From Epithemia pelagica (lineage: Eukaryota > Bacillariophyta > Bacillariophyceae > Surirellales > Surirellaceae), in NCBI GenBank assembly GCA_946965045.2, contig OX337237.1:1860001-1924000 (forward strand): 64,000 bases of DNA, given 5' to 3'. Position numbers and translations under genes: made by a program. Below are positions 45,766 to 55,147 of the stretch, piece by piece. Below the pieces are notes generated by a model. It had not been told where the DNA came from and ran no database searches. It was given only the letters and a program-made list of their open reading frames with translations. Within the stretch, counting starts at the first letter, position 1. Every line of letters starts with the position of its first letter.

Positions 45766-46111
45766 TGTCTCCTGTTCCAGAGATTTCTTCAAATTCAGCC
45801 ATCTTCTTGGTCAGGACTGTGAAAAGTTCCAACATGTCCAAGTGTTCGAATAATATTGCCTCCTCCTTGTTCATTGGAAGCTTAATATTGGCCTCCATCA
45901 CATAACTCATATGAAGAATATGCGTGAGCTTCAGCACCGATGGCTCCGCCTTGACTTGAATGATCACATAAGTGTAGTACCGGGTGCACTCCTTCGCAGT
46001 GTCGACCCATCCTCTAAGACCCTTGTACGTTCCGAGAATAACCTTGATTCTTGCTCCCTTCCTCTCGTTGATGGGTGGGAGATTGTCTTTCTTCTTCGAG
46101 GTCACTACCAT
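45728..46111 (-). CDS. Hypothetical protein with a KOW/SH3-like motif, 127 residues
   Basis: The first ATG in the frame is at 46111 (MVVTSKKKDNLPP). Residues 20-50 read GARIKVILGTYKGLRGWVDT, the G-x-x-V-x-V-x-x-G-x-Y-x-G-x-x-G-x-V pattern of KOW or similar small barrels that bind nucleic acid or ribosomal partners. The rest is helical and charged (NKEEAILFEHLDMLELFTVL) with a heptad-like pattern. The start codon lies in the left copy of the 69-bp tandem duplication. The name of the family is uncertain; the motif is short. Confidence 0.4.
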   Translation of the reverse strand: MVVTSKKKDNLPPINERKGARIKVILGTYKGLRGWVDTAKECTRYYTYVIIQVKAEPSVLKLTHILHMSYVMEANIKLPMNKEEAILFEHLDMLELFTVLTKKMAEFEEISGTGDRGNRSQPFSCPI

Positions 46112-46221
46112 GTTTACCAATTGTTATCGTTTTGTGAGTCGACCGAATACATTTGTCTTTCTTCTTCGAGGTCACTACCATGTTTACCAATTGTTATCGT
46201 TTTGTGAGTCGACCGAATACA
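46084..46221. repeat. 69-bp tandem duplication
   Basis: Units 46084-46152 and 46153-46221 (TTGTCTTTCTTCTTCGAGG ... GAGTCGACCGAATACA) appear identical, which indicates a very recent event. Confidence 0.92.
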
Positions 46222-46311
46222 TCAACATTGATGCCTCTCACTCGCTTGAATCACTTGTCGCGTCGCTAGAAGCGATAAAGAGCGACGAGAGAACATGGTT
46301 GATTATTGCGT

Positions 46312-46440
46312 TGAGGTCGAAACCGTCCGATACCAACTCGAAACCAAAAGCACAAAGTCGAAACCATCCGATACCAAGTCGAAACCAGGTCGAAACCAAG
46401 TCAATAACAAGTCGACACCAAGTCGATACCAGCCGTTAAA
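46312..46440. repeat. Minisatellite of AAGTCGAAACC/GATACC units
   Basis: About ten short units (9-12 bp) such as AAGTCGAAACCA and AAGTCGATACCA. From here to about 47553 only short unconvincing frames occur. Confidence 0.8.
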
Positions 46441-47558
46441 TACGGGGCCAACCCGAAACCAAACACGTGCAATCTCGTCAAATATTGAACAATCATCACC
46501 ATCCACGACTCAGATGCGACATCAAAAAACAAATAACTAGACTATGTTGGACATTGAGCACGTGTCTCTACAATGCTATAGTGATCATGCAGGAAATGTT
46601 GCTAGCTAGCTATTTTAGCGATGAACCCTAGCTACCCAATAGGCGGATTAAGTAAGATTCTCTAGTGGGAACCAAAATCACGGGTGTCCCTGTTGCAGAT
46701 GCAACATCTCGTTGCACAGACACTTATACTTATGCTCTAACTCTTCATAAGCCAATATGAAGAGGGGCGGCTTGATGTCTTGACGAAGACCTCGTTGAAT
46801 ATGTCTGACGGTTGATTGTAGTCGGCGTGTTCCCACTGTTGTTCCTGTCCGCAGTTCCAACATGTGGCAGATTCAAAAAAACACAACCGGGAACAAGTGA
46901 GAAGAACTTGGTGGATGGGTGCAGAACAATAAAGCAGCGAAGGAAAAAACATATGAAGACAAGCCTTAGAAGGCCATTATCTAGGAAATGAATGTTCTCT
47001 GAAACAAATCACAACCCTTCTGGAATGCATTGTTTCGGCAGCGTTCTGTCAATTTCAGTACCAGACAGTCATATCTCACAGTTGACAGACAACAATTGTC
47101 TCCTTATTTGACACATGATGGTCAGTGTGGATAAAGCAATGGGTAGCCTCCTGACTATGACTTTTCACAAAGCAATAGGTTCCCTCCAAATTCTGACATG
47201 TCTCCAGGCATGGCCAATGTGTGGTGATGAAATGCAAAAGGACACATTTTAGGCCACAATGCTGATATTTGTTCACTAGCTGGTCATTACTTTGATAACA
47301 AAACAGAAAACTTTGTTTCCTCAATTGAGTTTGTTTCTTCACTGTAAGTGATGTAGTGTTGCTCCAATGAGACAGTCACAATAAGAAACAGCTCCTACAA
47401 AAAAGAGTAGAAATAATGAAAATCATGGAAATACCCAAATTGAGTGCTTGAAGGAAGGTCCAGGGTGTAGCCGAGGTTGGAACGGAAGTACTTGAGGAGG
47501 GAGGATTGGTTGGGGGTGCCGAAGAGGCCGAGGCTTGAGAAGACAAGGACGCCAAAGA

Positions 47559-47798
47559 TGAATAAATAATCACGGGCGCCCCCTTTGTAACCTACGAAGG
47601 GCCTCGCCATGCCTCGCTACGTACCGCCTGGCATTGCCCGGCCCCTAGTTATGTGTTCGCTAGTGGGTACCGTGGTCGCTGTTTGGCCCCTACGTGAGCG
47701 ATTTGCCCCCAAAGGGCACCCCTAGTTTAGTCATCATAATTTCTGATAGTTTGATTGTTGCAAGCCGTATATTGCGTCTGGCCGTCAGTTTTTATTCA
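47559..47798 (+). repeat. 5' LTR of element 3 (240 bp)
   Basis: Identical to 54728-54967 except T/C at 47635. No TATA box was seen inside it. It is followed by GTTTATCAGACCCAAG, where TATCAGA matches part of an initiator-tRNA-Met-type primer-binding site. That match is weak. Confidence 0.96.
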
Positions 47799-48035
47799 GT
47801 TTATCAGACCCAAGTCTGTTGTTTCCCCACTGTTCGCCGGACGGCAAGCGCCTGATCAACGCTCGGGAGTTGTTCGCGCTAAGCGGCTTCGTCACTCGCT
47901 CGCTTGCGTCATCTCTGTGACTTGTTTTTGTCACTGTGGGACCCACTCGCTAATTTGTGACTTGCGACTGCACAACGTACCGTGCACGTGCTCGTACACG
48001 TGGACCGTCCATCCACGCGCTCCGTACGACTCAAC

Positions 48036-48042
48036 TATATAA
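48036..48042 (+). promoter_or_regulatory. TATA-like box downstream of the 5' LTR of element 3
   Basis: TATATAA sits 238 bp after the LTR and 252 bp before the gag ATG. The intervening leader (about 48071-48175) has repeated CTCGCGGAATCGCCGG-type units that could form stable RNA structure. Because the box is outside the LTR, an RNA started there would lack LTR sequence. Function is not demonstrated. Confidence 0.35.
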
Positions 48043-48293
48043 GCCTGCTGGCTTTTGACACGTGCCTGCTTGCTCGCGGAATCGCCGGTTCGCCGACTCG
48101 CGGATTCGCCGATCGCTAGCTCGCTCGCTCGCGGAATCGCCGGACGACTACTCGCCGATTCACTCGCAGATTGTTGGCTCACAGAAATTCGCTCCTCTCA
48201 TCACAATTGCAAATTTCTGCACAAGAACAAGCCTTCCCTTGCCATCCGTTTGACCTTCTACTACCCTCCTACCCTTCATCCGACCCTTGAACC

Positions 48294-50369
48294 ATGGCCG
48301 CAAATGCCTTCCGTACTGCACTGGGCCGCTGTGGCTACGACAATGCTACCGTTGGGCACCTAACGCAACAGGGCTTCACGACAACGGATCAGTTCCTGGA
48401 GTTTCCTATCAACGAAGTAAAGCCCATGCTGAAGACACTAGCCAAGAACCTACCTGACGGTGTCACCCTACCCTATCAATACAACCTCAAGCTCCTTGGC
48501 TTCCGAATGTGGTTGGAATACCGTTCTGTCCGTGGTCAGGACCTTGATGCTGGTGCCTATACTGGTGACGTAATCACCAAGTGGATGAGACGCGTAACGG
48601 AACTCGCGAATGCCACCACCACTGATGGTCAGGATGACCCAGTACCACCCAAAAGGCTAACGAACCTTGCCGATTGGGAACGTCACGACGGAATGTGGCG
48701 CACGTACTTGGGTCAGCACCGTAATCCGACAACGGGAGTGCCGCTCACCTACGTATTGCGTGAGGAGTCCGACGTACCGGACGACGCACTAACCGCCGAT
48801 TACGACTGCATTGACGACGACCTAGTCGCGACCACTCGTCATGAGGGGGACCAGTACAAAGCCGACCGACGCAGAGTGTATGAGCTGTACTACCCTCTTA
48901 TCTACGATGGTCCGGCATGGACGTTTGCTAAAACGCACGCGAAATCGAAGGACGGCCGTGAGGCCTACCTAACCGTCAAGCGGCAAGCCACTGGACAGGC
49001 CGCGAGCATCCTGCGCAAGAAACAGGCTTATGCGCAGATCGCAAATGCTAAGTTTACAGGACGAGGGAAGTACCGCTTCCATGACTACATTCACCGTCAT
49101 CAACATGCGCACAACACCCTGGAAGAGCTTGGCGAAACGGTCGCGGAAACGAAAAAAGTGACCGATTTCATGAATGGGATCACCGATCCGACGCTCGTCC
49201 AAGCCAAGACCGTCGTCAACGGTGACCAGGAGAAGTTGGAGAACTTCGAAGCGTGCCAGCAATACTTCTTGACTGTGCACAGTGCCGCCAAAACCGAAAC
49301 GCAGGACGACTCTCGCAAGATCGCCGCTGCTAGTACCACCACAAGCAAAGGAAAGGGCAAAGGGCGCAATCAGAAAAAGAGCAAGAAAAAGAAGGACCGC
49401 GTTCATGCTGGTCACTACGATGCCGACGAATGGGCAGACCTGACGGAGGACGAACGCAAACAAGTCCAGGCTCTTCGCAAAGAGCGCAAAGAAAAGCGGA
49501 AGCTTGGATCCGTCACCACAGACGACTCTTCCAACGCATCGTCGAAGAGGTCGAAAACGTCGCATGGGAGTACTGCTGAGGACGCAATCTCAGTAGACAT
49601 TGATGACGACGCTAAGCCTGAGGCTAAGACCAACGTATCGGTCATTATGGAAGTAGACGAGAACTTGCTTGACTCCTCTGTTGACAACGTACCGTCGCCA
49701 GACAAGCACTCTAAGTTCCGCGCTGCCGCCTCACCCGCAAAATCATCCGAAGATGATTCGCAGCCGACAAAGTCCTCAGCTGGCAACAGCTTTGGACGTT
49801 TCGCGCATAAGGCTAAAGCACAACCGAACGAACCCGGATCTGCGTCCGTCAAATCCGTACGTACTCGCCCCATGGGGGAATACGAGACTTATCCACCGAT
49901 GTGGCAATGGGAAGAGGACGGACGTCCTGATATGAGTCATATGACCATCCCTCCAGTCCCGGAACACGGCGACATCTTTGTAAAGCTGCCGCTACCGGTC
50001 AAAGGCAAGTTTGCTGAAGGGCCTCGCAACGTCCGCTCACTTACCAAGCATGACCAAAGTATGCTGAAAGGAAGCTTCCGCGACGAGATCGACACTATTG
50101 TACACAATAGTCCAATTTGGTCTTGGCGCTGGTCTAAAATGTCAGGCTATGAACGAGAAGAGCGCCAAATGTACCATGTGTGCAAACGCTTAGCCGAGCA
50201 CACGGAAGTGTTCGACGAAGCCTTAAAATACACTATGCTTGCCAATGGACAATTGGCTGCCGCAGAGCGAAGGCGTAATGTATGCGGTCGTTATTCCGCC
50301 GATCTTGAATTCGATGTCCGTGACCCCAATGTCTCTGACAAGTCTGCCGACATGTCTAATTCCTCCTGA
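48294..50369 (+). CDS. Gag of element 3, 691 residues, ending in a UGA that is in frame with pol
   Basis: The ATG at 48294 has a strong context (ACCATGG). The protein packages the element RNA in virus-like particles. Its first 230 residues (GYDNATVGHLTQQGFTTTDQ, LKLLGFRMWLEYRSV) look like a helical capsid-type domain. Near residue 360-400 is a lysine-rich segment (KGKGRNQKKSKKKKDRV) followed by AGHYDADEWADLTEDERKQ, a feature of copia gags in diatoms and oomycetes as far as I recall. No CCHC knuckle is seen, so the basic stretch may bind RNA. The C-terminus is acidic and Ser-rich. The UGA at 50367-50369 is followed by UGG in the same frame as pol. Nothing else breaks the frame. Confidence 0.92.
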   Translation: MAANAFRTALGRCGYDNATVGHLTQQGFTTTDQFLEFPINEVKPMLKTLAKNLPDGVTLPYQYNLKLLGFRMWLEYRSVRGQDLDAGAYTGDVITKWMRRVTELANATTTDGQDDPVPPKRLTNLADWERHDGMWRTYLGQHRNPTTGVPLTYVLREESDVPDDALTADYDCIDDDLVATTRHEGDQYKADRRRVYELYYPLIYDGPAWTFAKTHAKSKDGREAYLTVKRQATGQAASILRKKQAYAQIANAKFTGRGKYRFHDYIHRHQHAHNTLEELGETVAETKKVTDFMNGITDPTLVQAKTVVNGDQEKLENFEACQQYFLTVHSAAKTETQDDSRKIAAASTTTSKGKGKGRNQKKSKKKKDRVHAGHYDADEWADLTEDERKQVQALRKERKEKRKLGSVTTDDSSNASSKRSKTSHGSTAEDAISVDIDDDAKPEAKTNVSVIMEVDENLLDSSVDNVPSPDKHSKFRAAASPAKSSEDDSQPTKSSAGNSFGRFAHKAKAQPNEPGSASVKSVRTRPMGEYETYPPMWQWEEDGRPDMSHMTIPPVPEHGDIFVKLPLPVKGKFAEGPRNVRSLTKHDQSMLKGSFRDEIDTIVHNSPIWSWRWSKMSGYEREERQMYHVCKRLAEHTEVFDEALKYTMLANGQLAAAERRRNVCGRYSADLEFDVRDPNVSDKSADMSNSS

Positions 50370-53300
50370 TGGAGTGTGCCCTGTGTATCCGCTGCCGAAG
50401 CAGTAAAACTTGATAAAACGAATCTTATTGTTCAATCGAATACACAAGTAGGCACCCATTATAGTTATTCTAAACGTTTCGCACATCGTCTATGTGCTAT
50501 GAACACCGACGAATATGGTGTTGAGACCATTGAGCTCACCTGTGAGTTGGACTCACATGCGGACACCTGTGCCGTGGGAAGAGACTTCGTAATGCTCTCC
50601 GAAGCCCACCGCTATATCAGTGTGCATCCGTTCGCGGAAGAATATAACCCGCTGACCAATGTCCCTATTGCGACTGTTGCTACTGTCTGGACTGACAGCG
50701 AAAACCAGTCTTACTTGCTTGTCATCCACCAAGCATTGTTTTTAGGGGACCGTATGGGCAGTTCGTTACTCTGTCCCAACCAGATGCGTGCCCATGGCAT
50801 CGTTGTCAACGACGTACCTAAACAGTTTGACCCGCACAGCACGCATAGTATCCACGTACCGAATGCCGATCTCACCATCCCGCTCACCATGGCTGGTGTG
50901 ATAAGTGGTTTCGCCACTCGCAAACCCACTTCTGACGAGCTGGAACACTTGCCACAAGTTGTGCTAACTGCCGATAGCCCATGGCAACCTTGTTCTACCG
51001 CCTTTGCGGACGCGGAGGAGAAACTGGGTGTAGCTGCCGCTACTGTCGTTCGCAATGGCGATCCGAATTCGATTGCCGCATCCTCCATTCCACGACTCAT
51101 CAAAGCAGTGCGAACGTACCAGCATGCTTTTGCCAATCCATCACCCGATCTGGACGCCGACGCACAAGGCGATGACCTATACGAACGCTTGATAGCGACG
51201 GTCACTGTTCATCCAGAGAAGGAGGAGCCTGATGTAGTCCCGGAGGACAAACGTGAACGTCGGCTGTACATGATCAAGACTGCTAACGAGTCTTCCCCAG
51301 CCGATCCTGCTGGAAAGGGAGTGCTTGACGCAGCCGTACTGTCACAACGTTGGGGCATTGGTTTACCCAAAGCGAAGAATACGCTTAAAGTGACGACGCA
51401 GGCTGGAGTACGAAACGTATTAATCCCATCTGAGCGTAAGGTCCGTAAGAAGGCACCGTGGCTCAAATTCCCTAATGTGAAAGGCCGTTGGTTCTCGGAC
51501 GAGATGTTTGCCAAGGAAGTATCACTGAACGGGGACACGGGCGCCTCGATCTTTACCGACGGCAAAGGATTCGACCACGTTTATCCCTGGAAGTCGAAAA
51601 AGCAACATCCTGAAGGATTGATGTCTTTGATTCACAATGTAGGGATTCCCCAAACAATGGTATCTGATGGTGCTCGAGAATTGTTCCTAGGGAAGTCCCG
51701 TGAAATATGCAACGAGTACCGCATAAAGATGGAGAAAACGGTTCCCTATAGTCCATGGCAGAACGCCGCCGAAGCGAGCATTCGTGAACTAAAGAAGGGA
51801 GTTGTCAAAATTATGAGGACGACCGGCGCACCACGACGTTTATGGAGCTATGCTCTTAAATGGTGCTCACACGTACGGCAACTCACGGCATCCGATATCC
51901 CTGAATTAGACGGACGTACACCGTTCGAGCATGTAATTGGCTCAACGCCAGACATCTCTCCATTAGCCATGTTCCAATTCTATCAGCCGGTGTATTATCG
52001 CATGCCCATGGCACAGTTTCCCTTCGAAAAAAGACTGATTGGCCGATGGTTGGGCTTAGCCGATGATTGCACCGATGATATGGCCTATGAGATCCTAACG
52101 CAAGAGGGCAATCATGTCACACGGAAAGATGTGTGGGCCATTCCGGAAGACGACCTGAAGAATCCGACGATTCATCAGCAGTTGTTGGACTATGATACCG
52201 CTATTCAAACGCAAATGAAAGAGCCGCCATCTGATGGCACAACTGGGAGCGATCCACCCCCAGACCTCTTTGACGAAGGTGAACTTCTAGAGCCCTTGTT
52301 CCCAGAGGCCGAAGCCCTGGAATCCGACGCGTACACGCCGGAGGAACTAGACGAATATCTCACCGCTGAAGTCATGCTGCCGCGAGGAGGTGAAAGCGCT
52401 CGAGCGAAAATCATTGGACGCACGAAAGATGCTCATGGGCGACCTATTGGTGAGCGCGACGCAAACCCAATCCTTGATACCCGGTACTACGATGTACAGT
52501 TTCCGGATGGATCGGTCGAGTCGTATGCAACCAATATGATCGCAGAGAATCTGTATTCGCAAGTTGACCCGGAGGGCAATGCGTTCAACACATTGAAAGC
52601 CATTGTGGGTCACCGCAGTGATGAAACCGCAGTTAAGAGAACAGACGCATCGTTCCTTGACGGCACATCACACCACACAACGAAAGGCTGGGAATTGCAA
52701 TGCGAACTGTCCGATCAATCGACTGTTTGGCTGCCGCTCAAAGACGTCAAGAATGGAAATATGATTGAAGCCGCCGAATACGCAGTATCCACTGGCATCG
52801 CAAAAGAGCCTGCTTTCGCATGGTGGGTGCCACGTGCACTTCGCAAACGAGACCGCATTATCAAAAAGGTAAAGTCACGTTATTGGAAGCGAACGCACAA
52901 GTATGGCATTGAGTTGCCCCACTCTGTGGAAGAAGCCCTGGCGATTGACCGCCAAACGGGGACTGACTTCTGGCGTAAGGCTATTGAGAAAGAAATGAAG
53001 AACGTTGGAATTGCTTTCGAATTTCCAGCTGATGGCGAAGTGCCTTCTGGATACAAGCATATCCCCTGTCATATGGTTTTTGACATCAAATCAGACCTGC
53101 GACGAAAAGCACGGTTAGTGGCCGGAGGCCACAAAACTGATCCACCCAAAGAATCAACCTATTCTAGTGTGGTATCACGCGATAGCGTACGCATTGCTTT
53201 TACTATCGCTGCACTGAATGGTCTTGATGTTCTCGTCGGGGACGTGCAAAACGCATATCTCAACGCACCGACTAAAGAGAAGACCTATACCACCGCGGGA

Positions 53301-54605
53301 CTCGAATTTGGACCAGATAAGGTTGGACAACCTGCATTGATAGTGCGCGCATTATATGGTCTCAAAAGTTCTGCTGCAAGGTGGCGTGATCACATCGCCG
53401 CAACGCTCCGCGATATGAAATTTAAGATGTGTCAAGCTGATCCGGATGTATGGCTTCGAGCGAACACTCGACCATCTGATGGGTTCCAGTATTACGAGTA
53501 TGTTTTGGTCTATATTGATGATCTGCTGATTGTTAGTCATGATCCCAAAACCGTGATGCAGGACCTACAAAGGCGCTATACGATCAAGCCCGACAGTATC
53601 AAACCACCAGACGAATACTTGGGATCCGAAATTCGGCGTTATACCATACCCGACACGCAAGATCCGTCGAACCGTGATCGTTGGGCCATGTCCGCTGACA
53701 AGTATTGTAAGCGTGCTCTTGCCGAAGTCGAAACGGAACTGGAGAAATCCGGAGAAAAGCTGAAGTCAAAAGTGACGACGCCAATCGCCGATGGATATCG
53801 CCCGGAATTGGACGCGACTCCTGAACTCGACGCAAGACGTGCAAACTATTACCAAGGACTGATCGGTATTCTCCGTTGGATTGTTGAGCTCGGTCGTATC
53901 GACATTACAACCGCAGTCTCCCATATGTCCCGTTTTATGGCGAATCCACGAGAAGGACATCTCGAGCAAACGTTGCACATCTTCGCGTATCTGAAGAAGT
54001 ACGATAAATCCGCCATTGTGTTCGACGACACAACCCCTGACTTCGACGAGTCACGTTTTACCAGACCGGATTGGTCTGAGTATTATCCTGATGCTGCCGA
54101 GCCGATTCCGCCAAACGCACCAGCACCGCGTGGAAACGCTGTCACCACGACTTGCTTTGTCGATGCTGATCATGCTGGATGTCGTGTCACACGGCGCTCT
54201 CAAACAGGAGTCCTACTGTTCTTGCAACGAGCACCGATCATGTGGTATTCAAAACGACAAAACACTGTTGAGACGTCTACATTTGGCAGTGAGTTCGTGG
54301 CGATGAAGACTGCCATTGAAATGATTGAAGCATTTCGTTATAAGTTGCGAATGATGGGTATCCCGTTGGATGGAGAGACAAATGTGTTCTGCGACAATGA
54401 ATCTGTGTTTAAGAACTCGACTCAGCCGGAATCAGTCCTAAAGAAGAAGCACAACGCAATTGCTTATCATCGGACTCGTGAAGCGCAAGCCGCTGGACTT
54501 GTGCGCATTGCATGGGAAGAAGGTGAAACGAATCTTGCCGATATCCTAACCAAACTGCTACCCGGACCTCGATTGCGATTCCTGGCCCAACGTATCATAT
54601 GGTAG
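50370..54605 (+). CDS. Pol of element 3: protease, integrase, reverse transcriptase, RNase H
   Basis: Open from the codon after the gag UGA to TAG at 54603-54605, with no ATG near its start. From GTG 50376: protease DSHADT at residue 59; SQRWGIGLPKAKNTL where other copias have HHCC; integrase with SDGA (Asp 431) and AAEASIRELKKG (Glu about 464); reverse transcriptase with SVVSRDSVRIAFTIAA and YIDD at residues 1046-1049 (53511-53522); RNase H with FVDADHAG (Asp about 1263), SEFVAM and CDNESV, ending NLADILTKLLPG. All catalytic residues I can locate are present. Since no independent start is evident, translation probably needs readthrough of the gag UGA. Confidence 0.95.
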   Translation, partial: WSVPCVSAAEAVKLDKTNLIVQSNTQVGTHYSYSKRFAHRLCAMNTDEYGVETIELTCELDSHADTCAVGRDFVMLSEAHRYISVHPFAEEYNPLTNVPIATVATVWTDSENQSYLLVIHQALFLGDRMGSSLLCPNQMRAHGIVVNDVPKQFDPHSTHSIHVPNADLTIPLTMAGVISGFATRKPTSDELEHLPQVVLTADSPWQPCSTAFADAEEKLGVAAATVVRNGDPNSIAASSIPRLIKAVRTYQHAFANPSPDLDADAQGDDLYERLIATVTVHPEKEEPDVVPEDKRERRLYMIKTANESSPADPAGKGVLDAAVLSQRWGIGLPKAKNTLKVTTQAGVRNVLIPSERKVRKKAPWLKFPNVKGRWFSDEMFAKEVSLNGDTGASIFTDGKGFDHVYPWKSKKQHPEGLMSLIHNVGIPQTMVSDGARELFLGKSREICNEYRIKMEKTVPYSPWQNAAEASIRELKKGVVKIMRTTGAPRRLWSYALKWCSHVRQLTASDIPELDGRTPFEHVIGSTPDISPLAMFQFYQPVYYRMPMAQFPFEKRLIGRWLGLADDCTDDMAYEILTQEGNHVTRKDVWAIPEDDLKNPTIHQQLLDYDTAIQTQMKEPPSDGTTGSDPPPDLFDEGELLEPLFPEAEALESDAYTPEELDEYLTAEVMLPRGGESARAKIIGRTKDAHGRPIGERDANPILDTRYYDVQFPDGSVESYATNMIAENLYSQVDPEGNAFNTLKAIVGHRSDETAVKRTDASFLDGTSHHTTKGWELQCELSDQSTVWLPLKDVKNGNMIEAAEYAVSTGIAKEPAFAWWVPRALRKRDRIIKKVKSRYWKRTHKYGIELPHSVEEALAIDRQTGTDFWRKAIEKEMKNVGIAFEFPADGEVPSGYKHIPCHMVFDIKSDLRRKARLVAGGHKTDPPKESTYSSVVSRDSVRIAFTIAALNGLDVLVGDVQNAYLNAPTKEKTYTTAGLEFGPDKVGQPALIVRALYGLKSSAARWRDHIAATLRDMKFKMCQADPDVWLRANTRPSDGFQYYEYVLVYIDDLLIVSHDPKTVMQDLQRRYTIKPDSIKPPDEYLGSEIRRYTIPDTQDPSNRDRWAMSADKYCKRALAEVETELEKSGEKLKSKVTTPIADGYRPELDATPELDARRANYYQGLIGILRWIVELGRIDITTAVSHMSRFMANPREGHLEQTLHIFAYLKKYDKSAIVFDDTTPDFDESRFTRPDWSEYYPDAAEPIPPNAPAPRGNAVTTTCFVDADHAGCRVTRRSQTGVLLFLQRAPIMWYSKRQNTVETSTFGSEFVAMKTAIEMIEAFRYKLRMMGIPLDGETNVFCDNESVFKNSTQPESVLKKKHNAIAYHRTREAQAAGLVRIAWEEGETNLADILTKLLPGPRLRFLAQRIIW

Positions 54606-54727
54606 CACCCCTTTTAGATCCAAAATGGGATCGCCCCTTTTTGAAGAATAGTCCGACGTACTGGACCGGCCTCTGCTGACATGACGAACTAAACGAAGTT
54701 GCCCACCCCGATTTTGTTCGCGGGGAC

Positions 54728-54967
54728 TGAATAAATAATCACGGGCGCCCCCTTTGTAACCTACGAAGGGCCTCGCCATGCCTCGCTACGTACCGCCTGG
54801 CATCGCCCGGCCCCTAGTTATGTGTTCGCTAGTGGGTACCGTGGTCGCTGTTTGGCCCCTACGTGAGCGATTTGCCCCCAAAGGGCACCCCTAGTTTAGT
54901 CATCATAATTTCTGATAGTTTGATTGTTGCAAGCCGTATATTGCGTCTGGCCGTCAGTTTTTATTCA
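54728..54967 (+). repeat. 3' LTR of element 3 (240 bp)
   Basis: One substitution from the 5' LTR (54804). It is preceded by GTTCGCGGGGAC, a G-rich tract at the polypurine-tract position. Confidence 0.96.
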
Positions 54968-55021
54968 AAGATTGACTGTGTGGGATGGTCGAAATGCTGT
55001 CGTTATCACCGGAGGCATCAT

Positions 55022-55147
55022 GAGGACGAACAGGACGAGGGGAGCATAGATGCAGGACTGTCACATCAACCTGTGAGATATCAGTGGAGCCGAGGACGAG
55101 GGGAGCGTGGACGCAGGACAGTCACATCAACCTTTGATATATCAGTG
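55022..55147. repeat. Tandem duplication, about 60-65 bp
   Basis: Units near 55022 and 55089 share GGACGAGGGGAGC, GCAGGAC and GTCACATCAACCT, and end in ATATCAGTG. A shorter repeat of CAGTGACTGACAATGGTG follows at about 55230-55290. From 55300 to about 56100 no gene is visible. Confidence 0.85.

Larger units (their letters stand above)
47559..54967 (+). mobile_element. Ty1/copia LTR retrotransposon, element 3, young and structurally complete
   Basis: 240-bp LTRs at both ends differ at a single base (T at 47635, C at 54804). LTR termini TGAATAAA and TTTATTCA are inverted repeats. AAAGA/AAGAT occurs at both borders (47554-47559 and 54967-54972), a 5-bp target duplication that overlaps the terminal bases. 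Gag and pol are each fully open and collinear, with only one UGA between them. The family is different from elements 1 and 2: it has a DSHADT protease, no HHCC finger in integrase and a normal YIDD reverse transcriptase box. It is the best candidate for an active element in this window. Confidence 0.97.
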
